19,714 nt of DNA from Flavobacterium psychrophilum (lineage in GTDB: Bacteria > Bacteroidota > Bacteroidia > Flavobacteriales > Flavobacteriaceae), in contig DZAU01000036.1 in assembly GCA_022729635.1 (NCBI GenBank), positions 1 through 19,714 of the forward strand, read 5' to 3'. The notes under the pieces were generated by a model, which worked only from the letters and a program-made list of their open reading frames with translations, was not told where the DNA came from and searched no databases. A program made the translations under genes and the position numbers. Positions 1 through 7,360 of the stretch are shown in pieces; the stretch's first letter is position 1; each line of letters begins with the position of its first letter.

Positions 1-290
1 GAATTGTCCAAAACGATATACATTTCGTTCGAACTGTTTTTGCTGTCTTTGGCTTTGAAAAAAGGTTGGGCAAAGGCAATGATAATACAGGTTAACAAGA
101 GTAAACGCGTGAATAAAAGTAACCATTTCTTGATTTTGGAACTCTTTCTGGTTTGAATGGAAAGCTCCTTGAGGAAACGCACATTCGTGAAATATTCCTT
201 TTTGAAACGCCGCAATTGAAACAAATGAACCAGAATTGGTATGACCAACAAGAAGAGAAAATAGAGGATTTCTGGATGTTTAAATTGCAT
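1..290 (-). CDS. BatA-domain membrane protein, N-terminal part
   Basis: The reverse strand from 290 reads an open frame of 96 codons that runs off the window. It begins MQFKHPEILYFLFLLVIPIL, then has a basic stretch (LRRFKK), a second hydrophobic segment at about residues 56-74 (LLLFTRLLLLTCIIIAFA), and reaches MYIVLDN at the edge. This is the layout of BatA N-terminal domain proteins of Bacteroidetes: two membrane helices followed by a von Willebrand A-type domain whose first strand ends in an Asp-x-Ser motif. The role is not settled; relatives sit in aerotolerance-type operons or near gliding and secretion genes. The protein would be in the inner membrane. It is divergent from the BRO-N gene. 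Family assignment is by memory of the N-terminal pattern; the missing C-terminus prevents a finer call. Confidence 0.75.
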   Translation of the reverse strand, partial: MQFKHPEILYFLFLLVIPILVHLFQLRRFKKEYFTNVRFLKELSIQTRKSSKIKKWLLLFTRLLLLTCIIIAFAQPFFKAKDSKNSSNEMYIVLDN

Positions 291-343
291 TTTTCAAAGA
301 TAGTATTTTGATTTTATATTTTAGATTTTGTTGGAATTTAGAT

Positions 344-351
344 TATATTTG
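344..351 (+). promoter_or_regulatory. Candidate -7 element of the BRO-N gene
   Basis: TATATTTG matches the Bacteroidetes TAnnTTTG -7 consensus and lies 19 bases before the ATG at 371, giving a very short leader. No TTG is found at the usual -33 distance, so this is tentative. Confidence 0.35.
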
Positions 352-370
352 AAAGATAGAATTGATAATT

Positions 371-1195
371 ATGACAAAAGAAACTGCAATCCAACTTTTT
401 GAACAAAAGCAAGTTCGATCTTTATGGAATGAAGAGGAAGAAAAATGGTATTTTTCAGTTATAGATGTTGTGCAAGCTTTGACTGATAGTTTGGATCCAA
501 AAGATTATTGGTATCGAATGAAAAAACGAGAAAAACTTTCAGGAATTGAGTTATCGACAATTTGTCGACAACTGAAAATGGAAGCTACAGATGGTAAAAA
601 ATACGCTACTGATTGTTCAAGTACAGAAGGTCTTTTAAGAATCATCCAATCCATACCATCACCAAAAGCAGAACCTTTCAAGCTTTGGTTGGCTCAAGTT
701 GGAAGCGAAAGACTCGACGAAATGCAAGATCCAGAAATAGGAATTGACAGGGCTTTGCAGCATTATTTGCAATTGGGTTATTCTGAAAATTGGATTAATC
801 AGCGTTTGAAAAGTATTGAAATCCGTAAAGAACTTACTGACGAATGGAAAAGCAAAGGATTAAAAGAAGGCGCACAGTTTGCCATATTAACGGATATTAT
901 TACCAAGGCTTGGTCTGAAAAAACTACCAAAGAATATAAAATTTTGAAAGGGTTAAAAAAAGAGAATCTTCGGGATAATATGAGTAATACCGAGTTGATT
1001 TTGAATATGTTAGCAGAAGCTTCAACCAAAGATATTTCGCAGGCAGTAAATCCAAAGGATTTTAAGGAAAGTCAAAAAGTAGCGCAACAGGGCGGAAATG
1101 TTGCCAAAGTTGCCTTAAAAGATTTGGAAGCGAAGACAGGAAAAAAAGTAGTTACAAGCATTTCTGCAAAAACACTTTTGGAAAATAAAAAATAA
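371..1195 (+). CDS. BRO-N domain protein (phage antirepressor-like)
   Basis: The product is 274 residues. I chose the ATG at 371; the frame also opens with a TTG at 362, which gives a poorer N-terminus. Residues 10-110 resemble the BRO N-terminal domain (the NEEEEKWYFSVIDVVQALT and LWLAQVGSERLDE stretches), a DNA-binding module of baculovirus BRO proteins and phage antirepressors. The remaining part (about 120-274) is a charged helical region with EYKILKGLKKENLRDNMSN and a C-terminal stretch around GGNVAKVALKDLEAKTGKKVV. Such two-part proteins occur as stand-alone chromosomal genes in Bacteroidetes, and their role is unknown. DNA binding is inferred from the domain only. No phage genes are nearby. 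The lactonase starts 27 bases downstream and could be co-transcribed. Confidence 0.75.
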   Translation: MTKETAIQLFEQKQVRSLWNEEEEKWYFSVIDVVQALTDSLDPKDYWYRMKKREKLSGIELSTICRQLKMEATDGKKYATDCSSTEGLLRIIQSIPSPKAEPFKLWLAQVGSERLDEMQDPEIGIDRALQHYLQLGYSENWINQRLKSIEIRKELTDEWKSKGLKEGAQFAILTDIITKAWSEKTTKEYKILKGLKKENLRDNMSNTELILNMLAEASTKDISQAVNPKDFKESQKVAQQGGNVAKVALKDLEAKTGKKVVTSISAKTLLENKK

Positions 1196-1222
1196 TACAT
1201 ACATTATACGATACCACAAATT

Positions 1223-2335
1223 ATGAAAAAAATCTACTCCATCCTTCTTTCCGTTTTCGCTTTCAGCACTATTCAATCTCAAGAAAATAAGCTCAATTTA
1301 ATTGTTGGAACTTATACAAACAGCTGTGACAGCAAAGGAATTTATGTTTATGAATTCGATTCGAATACGGGAGATTTTGTTCTGAAAAATGCTACAGAAA
1401 ATGTCGTGAACCCAAGTTATTTAACGGTTTCAAATGACGGTAAGTTTGTTTATTCGGTAAACGAAAACGGACAAAAAAGCACCGTGAGCTCTTTCGGATT
1501 TGATTCAAAAAGCGGAAAGTTGGAATTCATAAATTCAGAAGATTCAAAAGGAGCTGATCCTTGTTACATTATAAATGATGACAAAAATGTGATTGTGGCC
1601 AATTATTCCGGTGGAAATATTTCGGTTTTTGGTAAAAATAAAGATGGTAGTTTAACAGCAGCTAAGCAAGTCGTGCAACATTTTGGAAAAAGTGTCAACA
1701 CCAAAAGACAGCAAAGCCCGCACGTGCATATGGTGTATTTTTCACCCGACAAAAAATATGTTTTTGCCAATGATTTGGGCACTGACAAGGTTTATGTATA
1801 TCAATACAATCCGAATTCTGCCAACGAAATTTTGAAATTGAAAAGTAGTATTGACATTAAATCTGGAAGCGGACCACGACATTTAACTTTCAGTAAAGAC
1901 GGAAAACAAGTTTATTTGTTGCAGGAATTAGACGGAACAATAACAGTTTTCAACTACAAGCAAGGGGTTTTGAAAAATAGGGATGAAACTTCAATAGTTG
2001 CAAAAAATTTTGTGGGAGATATTGGTTCTGCGGATATTCATATTTCGCCTGACGGAAAATTTTTGTATGCCACAAATCGTGGTTCGGCAAATGATATTTC
2101 TGTTTTTAGAATTTTAAAAAATGGAAAATTAAAATTTCTCGAAAGAACCAGCACATTTGGAAATGGTCCACGAAATTTCAGCATTGATCCTTCAGGGAAT
2201 TTCCTTTTGGCAGCCAATCAGCGTTCGAATGAAATTATAATTTTTAAAAGAGATAAAATCACGGGAAGTCTTACTGATACTAGGAAAAAGATAGAATTGT
2301 GTTCTCCGGTTTGTTTGGTTTTTACGAAACAGTAA
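1223..2335 (+). CDS. Exported lactonase-family beta-propeller (6-phosphogluconolactonase-like)
   Basis: The product is 370 residues. It starts with a Sec signal peptide (MKKIYSILLSVFAFSTIQSQ, probable cleavage near residue 20, no lipobox Cys), so it should be exported to the periplasm. The mature part has blade-like repeats of the lactonase family (PF10282): NPSYLTVSNDGKFVYSVNE, SPHVHMVYFSPDKKYVFAND, SGPRHLTFSKDGKQVYLLQE, DIHISPDGKFLYATNRG and GNGPRNFSIDPSGNFLLAANQ. The length fits a seven-bladed propeller. The family includes a cytoplasmic 6-phosphogluconolactonase (E. coli Pgl) and muconate cyclases. The signal peptide argues against a pentose-phosphate role here, so hydrolysis of some sugar lactone is the safest statement. 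A long hairpin lies just downstream. Confidence 0.85.
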   Translation: MKKIYSILLSVFAFSTIQSQENKLNLIVGTYTNSCDSKGIYVYEFDSNTGDFVLKNATENVVNPSYLTVSNDGKFVYSVNENGQKSTVSSFGFDSKSGKLEFINSEDSKGADPCYIINDDKNVIVANYSGGNISVFGKNKDGSLTAAKQVVQHFGKSVNTKRQQSPHVHMVYFSPDKKYVFANDLGTDKVYVYQYNPNSANEILKLKSSIDIKSGSGPRHLTFSKDGKQVYLLQELDGTITVFNYKQGVLKNRDETSIVAKNFVGDIGSADIHISPDGKFLYATNRGSANDISVFRILKNGKLKFLERTSTFGNGPRNFSIDPSGNFLLAANQRSNEIIIFKRDKITGSLTDTRKKIELCSPVCLVFTKQ

Positions 2336-2404
2336 AGAAATAGTTATACCAATTATATTTATTTTGTAGTCTAACTTACTTGTGTTTGGCTATATTTATT
2401 CTTG

Positions 2405-2476
2405 CTATTTGTCACGCTGGAAGCGTCTAGATTATGTTGCTCTTTTGAGTTGAGACGCTTACAGCGTGACAAATAG
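2405..2476. repeat. Long hairpin between convergent genes (dispersed palindrome or bidirectional terminator)
   Basis: Two 24-base arms (2405-2428 and 2453-2476) are inverted copies differing at one position, around a 24-base loop. The outer part of the arm reads CTATTTGTCACGCTG and the inner part AAGCGTCT. It sits between the stop codons of the lactonase (+) and the DEAD-box helicase (-). A stem this long with no T-tract looks more like a repeated extragenic palindrome than a plain terminator, though it may block transcription in both directions. The inner right arm AGACGC is also the start of the REP palindromes near 7240-7760. Confidence 0.65.
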
Positions 2477-2481
2477 TTCGT

Positions 2482-3831
2482 TTATTTTTTATCCTTGCGT
2501 TTCTTGGCTTGGTTTTTTAGCATATTTCGATTAACCGAACCGTGTGTTTTTTTCTTTGTTTTTGATGGTCCGCCAAGATTAACTTTCGTATTTTTTTTGT
2601 CCTTTTCGTGAAAAGCACCATCACCATCCAGTTTTGGTTTTTTCATCAAAAATTTCATTGGTTGACGGTCTTTTTCGGGTTCGATGAGTTTTGATGAAAT
2701 TTCGACTTCTGTTGGGAAAAGTTCTATATCTAATTCCATATTCATCAACAATTCCACTTCAATTTTTGCTTCCTCTTCTCTTGGAGTGACAAAACTAATG
2801 GCGATTCCGGTGGCATCGGCACGACCGGTACGACCAATTCGGTGCATATATAATTCCGGTATTTCTGGCATTTCAAAATTAACAACGTGAGTAATATTCG
2901 AAATATCCAAACCTCTCGCCATAATATCGGTTGTGATTAATCCGCGAAGATTGCCTTCCTGAAAAGAAGCCATCGTGCTCAAACGATAATTCTGGGATTT
3001 ATTAGAATGAATGACACCAAACTGACCTTCGAAATCTTCTTCGATTCGTTCGTGAAGCATATCGGAAATTTTCTTGTTGTTCACAAAAACCAAAACACGA
3101 CTCATCTTTTCATCGCTTTGCAACAAGTGTTTCAACAGATTGATTTTTGTGTTGAAATTTGGAACGTTATAAGTGATTTGGGTTATGTTTTCTAATGGAG
3201 TTCCCGAAGCCGAAAGTGTAACTTCTTCCGGATAATCAAAAAAGTCATTTAAAACTGCATCGACTTCATCGGTCATTGTTGCCGAAAAAAGGATGTTTTG
3301 ACGTTTGGGTTTCATCATAGCTAAAAGAGCTGTCAGTTGTGTTCGAAATCCTAAATTGAGCATTTCGTCAAATTCGTCAATGACTAATTTTTGGGTTTCA
3401 TCAAAACGAACTACGTTGTCAAGTGCCAAATCCATTGTTCTTCCTGGTGTTCCTACCAAAATATCGGTTCCTTGATACACGGCTATTTTTTGGGTATTGA
3501 TATTCACGCCACCAAAAATTCCGATAGTTCTGACCGACATATATTTGGTCAGTTTTTCGACTTCTTCAACCACCTGAACGACTAATTCGCGAGTGGGAAC
3601 AAGAATGACGATTTTTGGGGTGTGAGTGGGAGTAAACTTATACAATTTCAATAACGGCAGTAGATAAGCGAATGTTTTTCCCGTTCCGGTTTGTGCAATT
3701 CCCATCATATCACGACCTGACATAATTACCGAAAAGGATTTTTCTTGAATGGGAGTTGGTGTTACAAATCCTAATTCGTCGATTGCTTTTTGTACAGATT
3801 TTGGAAGATTGAATTGCTCGAAAGTGACCAT
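2482..3831 (-). CDS. DEAD-box RNA helicase with DEFD box
   Basis: The product is 449 residues and is an ATP-dependent RNA helicase of superfamily 2. Motifs in order are: the Q-motif region (FEQFNLPKSVQKAIDELGF with PTPIQ, residues 4-29), motif I AQTGTGKT (46-53), Ia PTRELV (79-84), Ib GTPGR (127-131), motif II DEFD (152-155), motif III SAT (183-185), ARGLD near 305-309, and motif VI HRIGRTGR (330-337). After about residue 375 comes a Lys-rich tail likely to bind RNA. It is probably cytoplasmic, acting in ribosome assembly, RNA decay or cold adaptation; the sequence does not say which. Motif II carries Phe in place of the usual Ala. A TAnnTTTG element lies 18 bases before the ATG. It is convergent with the lactonase across a long hairpin. 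Confidence 0.93.
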   Translation of the reverse strand: MVTFEQFNLPKSVQKAIDELGFVTPTPIQEKSFSVIMSGRDMMGIAQTGTGKTFAYLLPLLKLYKFTPTHTPKIVILVPTRELVVQVVEEVEKLTKYMSVRTIGIFGGVNINTQKIAVYQGTDILVGTPGRTMDLALDNVVRFDETQKLVIDEFDEMLNLGFRTQLTALLAMMKPKRQNILFSATMTDEVDAVLNDFFDYPEEVTLSASGTPLENITQITYNVPNFNTKINLLKHLLQSDEKMSRVLVFVNNKKISDMLHERIEEDFEGQFGVIHSNKSQNYRLSTMASFQEGNLRGLITTDIMARGLDISNITHVVNFEMPEIPELYMHRIGRTGRADATGIAISFVTPREEEAKIEVELLMNMELDIELFPTEVEISSKLIEPEKDRQPMKFLMKKPKLDGDGAFHEKDKKNTKVNLGGPSKTKKKTHGSVNRNMLKNQAKKRKDKK

Positions 3832-3848
3832 AAAACGTAAATTTTGTG

Positions 3849-3856
3849 CAAAGGTA
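3849..3856 (-). promoter_or_regulatory. -7 promoter element of the DEAD-box helicase
   Basis: The minus strand reads TACCTTTG, a full match to TAnnTTTG, 18-25 bases before the helicase start at 3831. The predicted leader is about ten bases. No clear TTG at -33 was found. Confidence 0.5.
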
Positions 3857-3920
3857 CGTTTTTTCTAACTAATGAAATTTATCAGTTTCTTTGAGCATGA
3901 ATCAAAAAAATGGTGAGTAA

Positions 3921-4052
3921 CTATAAATGATTTTTTGGATTTTTTAACGGTTTGTGGCTTTGCGAAGATGTAGACTTCAAGTTGCTTACTTTCAATTTAC
4001 CACCAAATTTTATTTGAAAAACTGACCTTGACTTTAGTCCTAAACCCGCCAT
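3921..4052 (-). CDS. Possible 43-residue protein in an intergenic gap
   Basis: In the 465-base gap between the DEAD-box gene and rsmD, the minus strand has an ATG-started frame of 43 codons (MAGLGLKSRSVFQIKFGGKL at the start, then SNLKSTSSQSHKPLKNP near the end). It is basic and Ser/Lys-rich, with no signal peptide or membrane segment. I do not recognise it. The rest of the gap (4053-4296) shows an inverted repeat and AT-rich sequence but no other gene. It could be a chance frame. Confidence 0.3.
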   Translation of the reverse strand: MAGLGLKSRSVFQIKFGGKLKVSNLKSTSSQSHKPLKNPKNHL

Positions 4053-4159
4053 TTTGGGTAGGTACTTTTATTTTTTCGTACTTTATTTCTTAACCGCAGT
4101 CTATTTATCTAGAAGTTTAATGTAATAAAGGGATTTATCAATAAATCGCAGAAGCTTTG

Positions 4160-4258
4160 TTTTTTAGAACCTTCAAATTCCATTAACCTATATTTATTGG
4201 TCACAGAAATAGTTAAAAATGTGTACTTTAGTGCATTTTCCGTTCAGGTTCTAAAAAA
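4160..4258. repeat. 13-base perfect inverted repeat enclosing 73 bases
   Basis: TTTTTTAGAACCT at 4160-4172 is exactly reversed as AGGTTCTAAAAAA at 4246-4258. The enclosed 73 bases have no obvious coding content. The element lies downstream of the rsmD stop at 4297 (in the direction of rsmD transcription). It could be a small non-autonomous element with terminal inverted repeats or part of a 3' structure. The loop is too long for an intrinsic terminator. Confidence 0.4.
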
Positions 4259-4296
4259 ATTACAGCAGATTTTTTTTTAAATAAAACGGTCTATAA

Positions 4297-4893
4297 TTAT
4301 TCCTCTTCAGAATCCGAAAATAATTCTTCGTCAACTATTTCTTCGTCAGTGGATTTTCCAATTTCAAAAAAACTAAAAATCGAACCACCATAACTTTTCT
4401 TGAACGAAAAGTGAATTAAATGGTCCAATTTCGTGTATTTTGAATGTTCAATGATCATCATTCCATCTTCTTGAAGTGTTTTCTTTTCGAAAACAGTTAT
4501 GACAATTTTTTCGAAGGTTTTCTGATCTAAAGCATAAGGTGGATCTGCAAAAATAATATCGTAACTGGCATTATTTCGTTCCAAAAACGTGAAAACATCA
4601 CCCTTGGTTGCTGCAATGTTGAAATCATATTCGGTAGCAATTTGTTTGATGAATTTTACACAGCCAAAATCAGCATCTACAGCAGTAATTGGAGTGCTGC
4701 CACGTGAGGCAAATTCGAAACTGATATTTCCTGTACCAGCGAATAAATCCAATATTTTTAAGCCTTCAAAACTGAAATGATTGTTCAAAATATTGAATAA
4801 TGCTTCTTTACTCATATCGGTTGTAGGGCGAACTGGAAGTCCTTTTGGCGGAAAAATGCGTCTTCCTTTGTATTTGCCTGAAATGATTCTCAC
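4297..4893 (-). CDS. rsmD: 16S rRNA (guanine-966-N2)-methyltransferase RsmD
   Basis: The product is 198 residues. RsmD methylates N2 of G966 in 16S rRNA using S-adenosylmethionine. The N-terminus MRIISGKYKGRRI and VRPTTDMSKEALFNIL (21-36) are family signatures. LDLFAGTGN (48-56) is the SAM-binding motif I, and ADPPY (116-120) is the catalytic N-methyltransferase motif IV. The C-terminal about 18 residues form an acidic tail (STDEEIVDEELFSDSEEE). The start codon is GTG at 4893-4891, fixed by the conserved N-terminus, and it overlaps the TGA of the upstream DUF3822 gene (GTGA), which suggests translational coupling. Confidence 0.93.
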   Translation of the reverse strand: MRIISGKYKGRRIFPPKGLPVRPTTDMSKEALFNILNNHFSFEGLKILDLFAGTGNISFEFASRGSTPITAVDADFGCVKFIKQIATEYDFNIAATKGDVFTFLERNNASYDIIFADPPYALDQKTFEKIVITVFEKKTLQEDGMMIIEHSKYTKLDHLIHFSFKKSYGGSIFSFFEIGKSTDEEIVDEELFSDSEEE

Positions 4894-5708
4894 GATTGGA
4901 ATAAAATAAAATGTTTCCGGTTTTGGGCAGTTGAAAAGGAATTGTTTTTCTGCAAATTCGAGACATCAAACAAGGATACATTTCGAATGTATTTGAAAGC
5001 CAATTGATAAAAATCATCCTCCTCGTCAATGGTTCCCAATAATTCCAATTTGAAATTCTCTGGATTCATATTCAATTGTTCGGCTGTGAAAAGCAAGTAG
5101 TACAGAAAATCTTCCGGTGTTTGATATTCGAAAGAATTAAATAAGTGTAACTTCTGATTTTGGACAACAATAATCTCAAAATGTCCGGGATTGAAATTCA
5201 CAATCATCTTTTTGTCGTCATTATTTTTGGATGCATCCAAAAGTTTGGTAACCAAAATACTGTTGGCGTGTTTGTAATCGAAAGAGCCAAATTGATCAAT
5301 AAAATAATTATTGATATTCACGTATGGAATGTAAACCGCATTCATTTGATAATTTGAAATTTCGTCGAAAGCAAAAAAATCGGTATCAAAAACTTTCGTA
5401 TTATATTGCAAATAACTTCCCAAATAATTCTCATCAAAAAGCGGTTCAGGCACAAATGTCGAAAGATTGTTGTTGTGAATCACCACTATTTCATCATAAG
5501 AATCCTTTAATTCCGGATTGTCCCTGAAAGTATCTCCAAACAATTCTTCGATTTTTGTGGCTTTATGAAAAGTGTCGAAATGGACTTCCTTCACGGAAAG
5601 CGCCTTGTGGTTTAAAGTGTCAAAAACACAAAATGAAAGTCCTGTCAAGGAAACCTGAAGCGAGAGTTTTTTGTATTTTTTATCGGTAATGGTTGTGTTA
5701 GTGGACAT
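4890..5708 (-). CDS. DUF3822 family protein
   Basis: The product is 272 residues with an ATG start at 5708. The sequence (for example KKLSLQVSLTGLSFCVFDT near the start, and a mid-protein NSILVTKLLDAS followed by MIVNFNPGHFEIIVVQN) matches what I remember of DUF3822, a Bacteroidetes family almost always encoded directly before rsmD. The alternating strand pattern suggests an ASKHA-type (actin/hexokinase-like) fold, but no function is established and I infer none. There is no signal peptide or membrane segment, so it is cytoplasmic. It overlaps rsmD by four bases. A TAnnTTTG element lies just upstream, and the RecD-like helicase is divergent. Confidence 0.8.
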   Translation of the reverse strand: MSTNTTITDKKYKKLSLQVSLTGLSFCVFDTLNHKALSVKEVHFDTFHKATKIEELFGDTFRDNPELKDSYDEIVVIHNNNLSTFVPEPLFDENYLGSYLQYNTKVFDTDFFAFDEISNYQMNAVYIPYVNINNYFIDQFGSFDYKHANSILVTKLLDASKNNDDKKMIVNFNPGHFEIIVVQNQKLHLFNSFEYQTPEDFLYYLLFTAEQLNMNPENFKLELLGTIDEEDDFYQLAFKYIRNVSLFDVSNLQKNNSFSTAQNRKHFILFQS

Positions 5709-5713
5709 AGTTG

Positions 5714-5721
5714 CAAACTTA
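5714..5721 (-). promoter_or_regulatory. -7 promoter element of the DUF3822-rsmD operon
   Basis: The minus strand reads TAAGTTTG, a full match to TAnnTTTG, 6-13 bases upstream of the ATG at 5708. The transcript would be nearly leaderless or would start very close to the ATG. No TTG at -33. Confidence 0.4.
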
Positions 5722-5738
5722 CAAATTAAATTTTTAGT

Positions 5739-5767
5739 TTAGAAAGTTAAACTTTTAAACTTTCTAA
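5739..5767. promoter_or_regulatory. Inverted repeat in the divergent promoter region
   Basis: TTAGAAAGTT (5739-5748) and AACTTTCTAA (5758-5767) are perfect 10-base arms around nine bases. They lie between the divergent DUF3822 and RecD-like genes, just upstream of the DUF3822 -7 element. This may be an operator, or just AT-rich symmetry. Confidence 0.25.
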
Positions 5768-5809
5768 TCTCTTAAACTTTTTCCTTACTTTGCAGTCAAA
5801 TAACACCAA

Positions 5810-7231
5810 ATGAATTCCTCCTTGTTTTATAGTCTTTTACAGAAAAAATTCCCTTTTACACCGACGTATAAGCAGGATGTGTTTTTTCAGAAAATTGCTA
5901 TTTTCTTGACCGAAACCGATAACAACACGATTTTTGTCTTGAAAGGCTATGCTGGAACTGGAAAAACGACCGTGATTTCGACCATCGTCAATAATTTACT
6001 CGACATCAACAAAAAATATGTTTTGCTGGCGCCAACAGGTCGTGCTGCCAAGGTAATTGCGAATTATTCGAACAAACCCGCTTTCACGATTCACAAGAAA
6101 ATCTATTTTCCCAAAAAATCTTCTGGTGGTGGTGTTTCGTTCACTTTGCAACAAAACAAACACACCAACACCATTTTTATAGTCGATGAAGCTTCGATGA
6201 TTTCCGACACCAATTCTGATTCCAAGTTGTACGAAAACGGTTCTTTGCTCGATGACTTGATTTCATACATCTATTCGGGAACCAATTGCAAGATGATTTT
6301 ATTGGGAGATACTGCCCAATTACCACCTGTGAATTTAGATATTAGTCCGGCTTTAGACATTCAAACTTTGGGTTTGAATTATAACAAAGAAGTCGAACAT
6401 ATCGAGTTGGACGAAGTAATGCGTCAGGAAGAAAACTCGGGAATTTTGTATAATGCCACGGAACTTCGGGAATTGTTGAAGGATTCTTTCATTGATGAAT
6501 TCAAATTTGATTTACAGCAATTCAAAGACATTGTCCGTTTGACGGATGGTTATGACATTCAGGACGCTATCAATTCGGCTTACAGCAATTACAGCATTGA
6601 AGACACGGCTTTCATTGTCAGGTCGAATAAAAGAGCCAATCAATATAATGAGCAAATCCGCTCGAAAATTCTCGATAAAGAAAGCGAATTGTCCACGGGA
6701 GATTTTTTGATGGTCGTAAAAAACAATTATTTCTGGCTCAAAGATTCCGACGAAGCTGGTTTTATTGCTAATGGCGACATTATCGAGGTTTTGGAAATTT
6801 TCAAAATCCAAGAATTATACAGTTTCAAATTTGCCAAAGTAAAAATACGAATGGTCGATTATCCCAACCAGATTCCATTTGAAACCGTTTTATTATTGGA
6901 CACCATAAAAAGTGAATCTCCATCATTAACCTATGAAGAATCCAATAGATTGTACCAAGAAGTTTTGAAAGATTACGAAGGGGAAACCAAGTTCAAGCAA
7001 TTCCAGAAAGTAAAGGAAAATGAGTATTTTAATGCTTTGCAAGTCAAATTTTCGTATGCCATAACTTGTCATAAATCGCAAGGCGGACAGTGGAATACTG
7101 TTTTTATCGAGCAACCTTATTTACCAGACGGAATCAACAGAGATTATATACGTTGGCTTTATACGGCGATGACGAGAGCCAAAAATAAATTATATTTGAT
7201 AGGATTTAAGGATGAGAGTTTTGTATCGTAA
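5810..7231 (+). CDS. RecD-like ATP-dependent DNA helicase (superfamily 1)
   Basis: The product is 473 residues. Motifs are: Walker A GYAGTGKTT (46-54), a following LAPTGRAAKVI (73-83, motif Ia), Walker B IVDEASM (124-130), motif III GDTAQLPPV (166-174), and a UvrD/RecD C-terminal module with YAITCHKSQGGQW (416-428) and YTAMTRAKN (451-459). This is the short stand-alone RecD-like helicase common in Bacteroidetes, without the N-terminal domain of RecD2 and with no RecB or RecC nearby. A 5'-3' DNA unwinding role in repair or replication restart is inferred from the family. An imperfect -7 (TTACTTTG, 5785-5792) precedes the ATG. The first REP palindrome begins seven bases after the stop codon. 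Confidence 0.9.
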   Translation: MNSSLFYSLLQKKFPFTPTYKQDVFFQKIAIFLTETDNNTIFVLKGYAGTGKTTVISTIVNNLLDINKKYVLLAPTGRAAKVIANYSNKPAFTIHKKIYFPKKSSGGGVSFTLQQNKHTNTIFIVDEASMISDTNSDSKLYENGSLLDDLISYIYSGTNCKMILLGDTAQLPPVNLDISPALDIQTLGLNYNKEVEHIELDEVMRQEENSGILYNATELRELLKDSFIDEFKFDLQQFKDIVRLTDGYDIQDAINSAYSNYSIEDTAFIVRSNKRANQYNEQIRSKILDKESELSTGDFLMVVKNNYFWLKDSDEAGFIANGDIIEVLEIFKIQELYSFKFAKVKIRMVDYPNQIPFETVLLLDTIKSESPSLTYEESNRLYQEVLKDYEGETKFKQFQKVKENEYFNALQVKFSYAITCHKSQGGQWNTVFIEQPYLPDGINRDYIRWLYTAMTRAKNKLYLIGFKDESFVS

Positions 7232-7237
7232 TTATTG

Positions 7238-7261
7238 GTAGAGACGCGATTTATCGCGTCT
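7238..7261 (+). repeat. REP palindrome 1 (GTAG + hairpin)
   Basis: GTAG (7238-7241) is followed by AGACGCGATTTATCGCGTCT (7242-7261), a hairpin with perfect 9-base arms and a TT loop. A GTRG tetranucleotide before a GC-rich palindrome is the published layout of REP sequences moved by RAYT transposases. A 13-base piece (GCGTCTAAAATCA) is repeated at 7256-7268 and 7284-7296, showing a degenerate extra half copy. Confidence 0.75.
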
Positions 7262-7316
7262 AAAATCAGTTGCATATATCGTTGCGTCTAAAATCATTGT
7301 TTTTCAGCATTGTGTG

Positions 7317-7336
7317 AGACGCAATAAATCGCGTCT
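7317..7336 (+). repeat. REP palindrome 2
   Basis: AGACGCAATAAATCGCGTCT has 9-base arms with one mismatch. The flanks TGTGT and ACACA extend the symmetry. It lies 24 bases before the transposase ATG, so it could also form a hairpin at the 5' end of that mRNA. Confidence 0.7.
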
Positions 7337-7360
7337 GTACACATTCAAAATAAATATAGT

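Noticed and set aside
4132-4147. GATTTAT-CA-ATAAATC palindrome, resembling the REP core
   Set aside because: It lacks the AGACGC arms and the GTAG tag; the similarity is limited to eight AT-rich bases.
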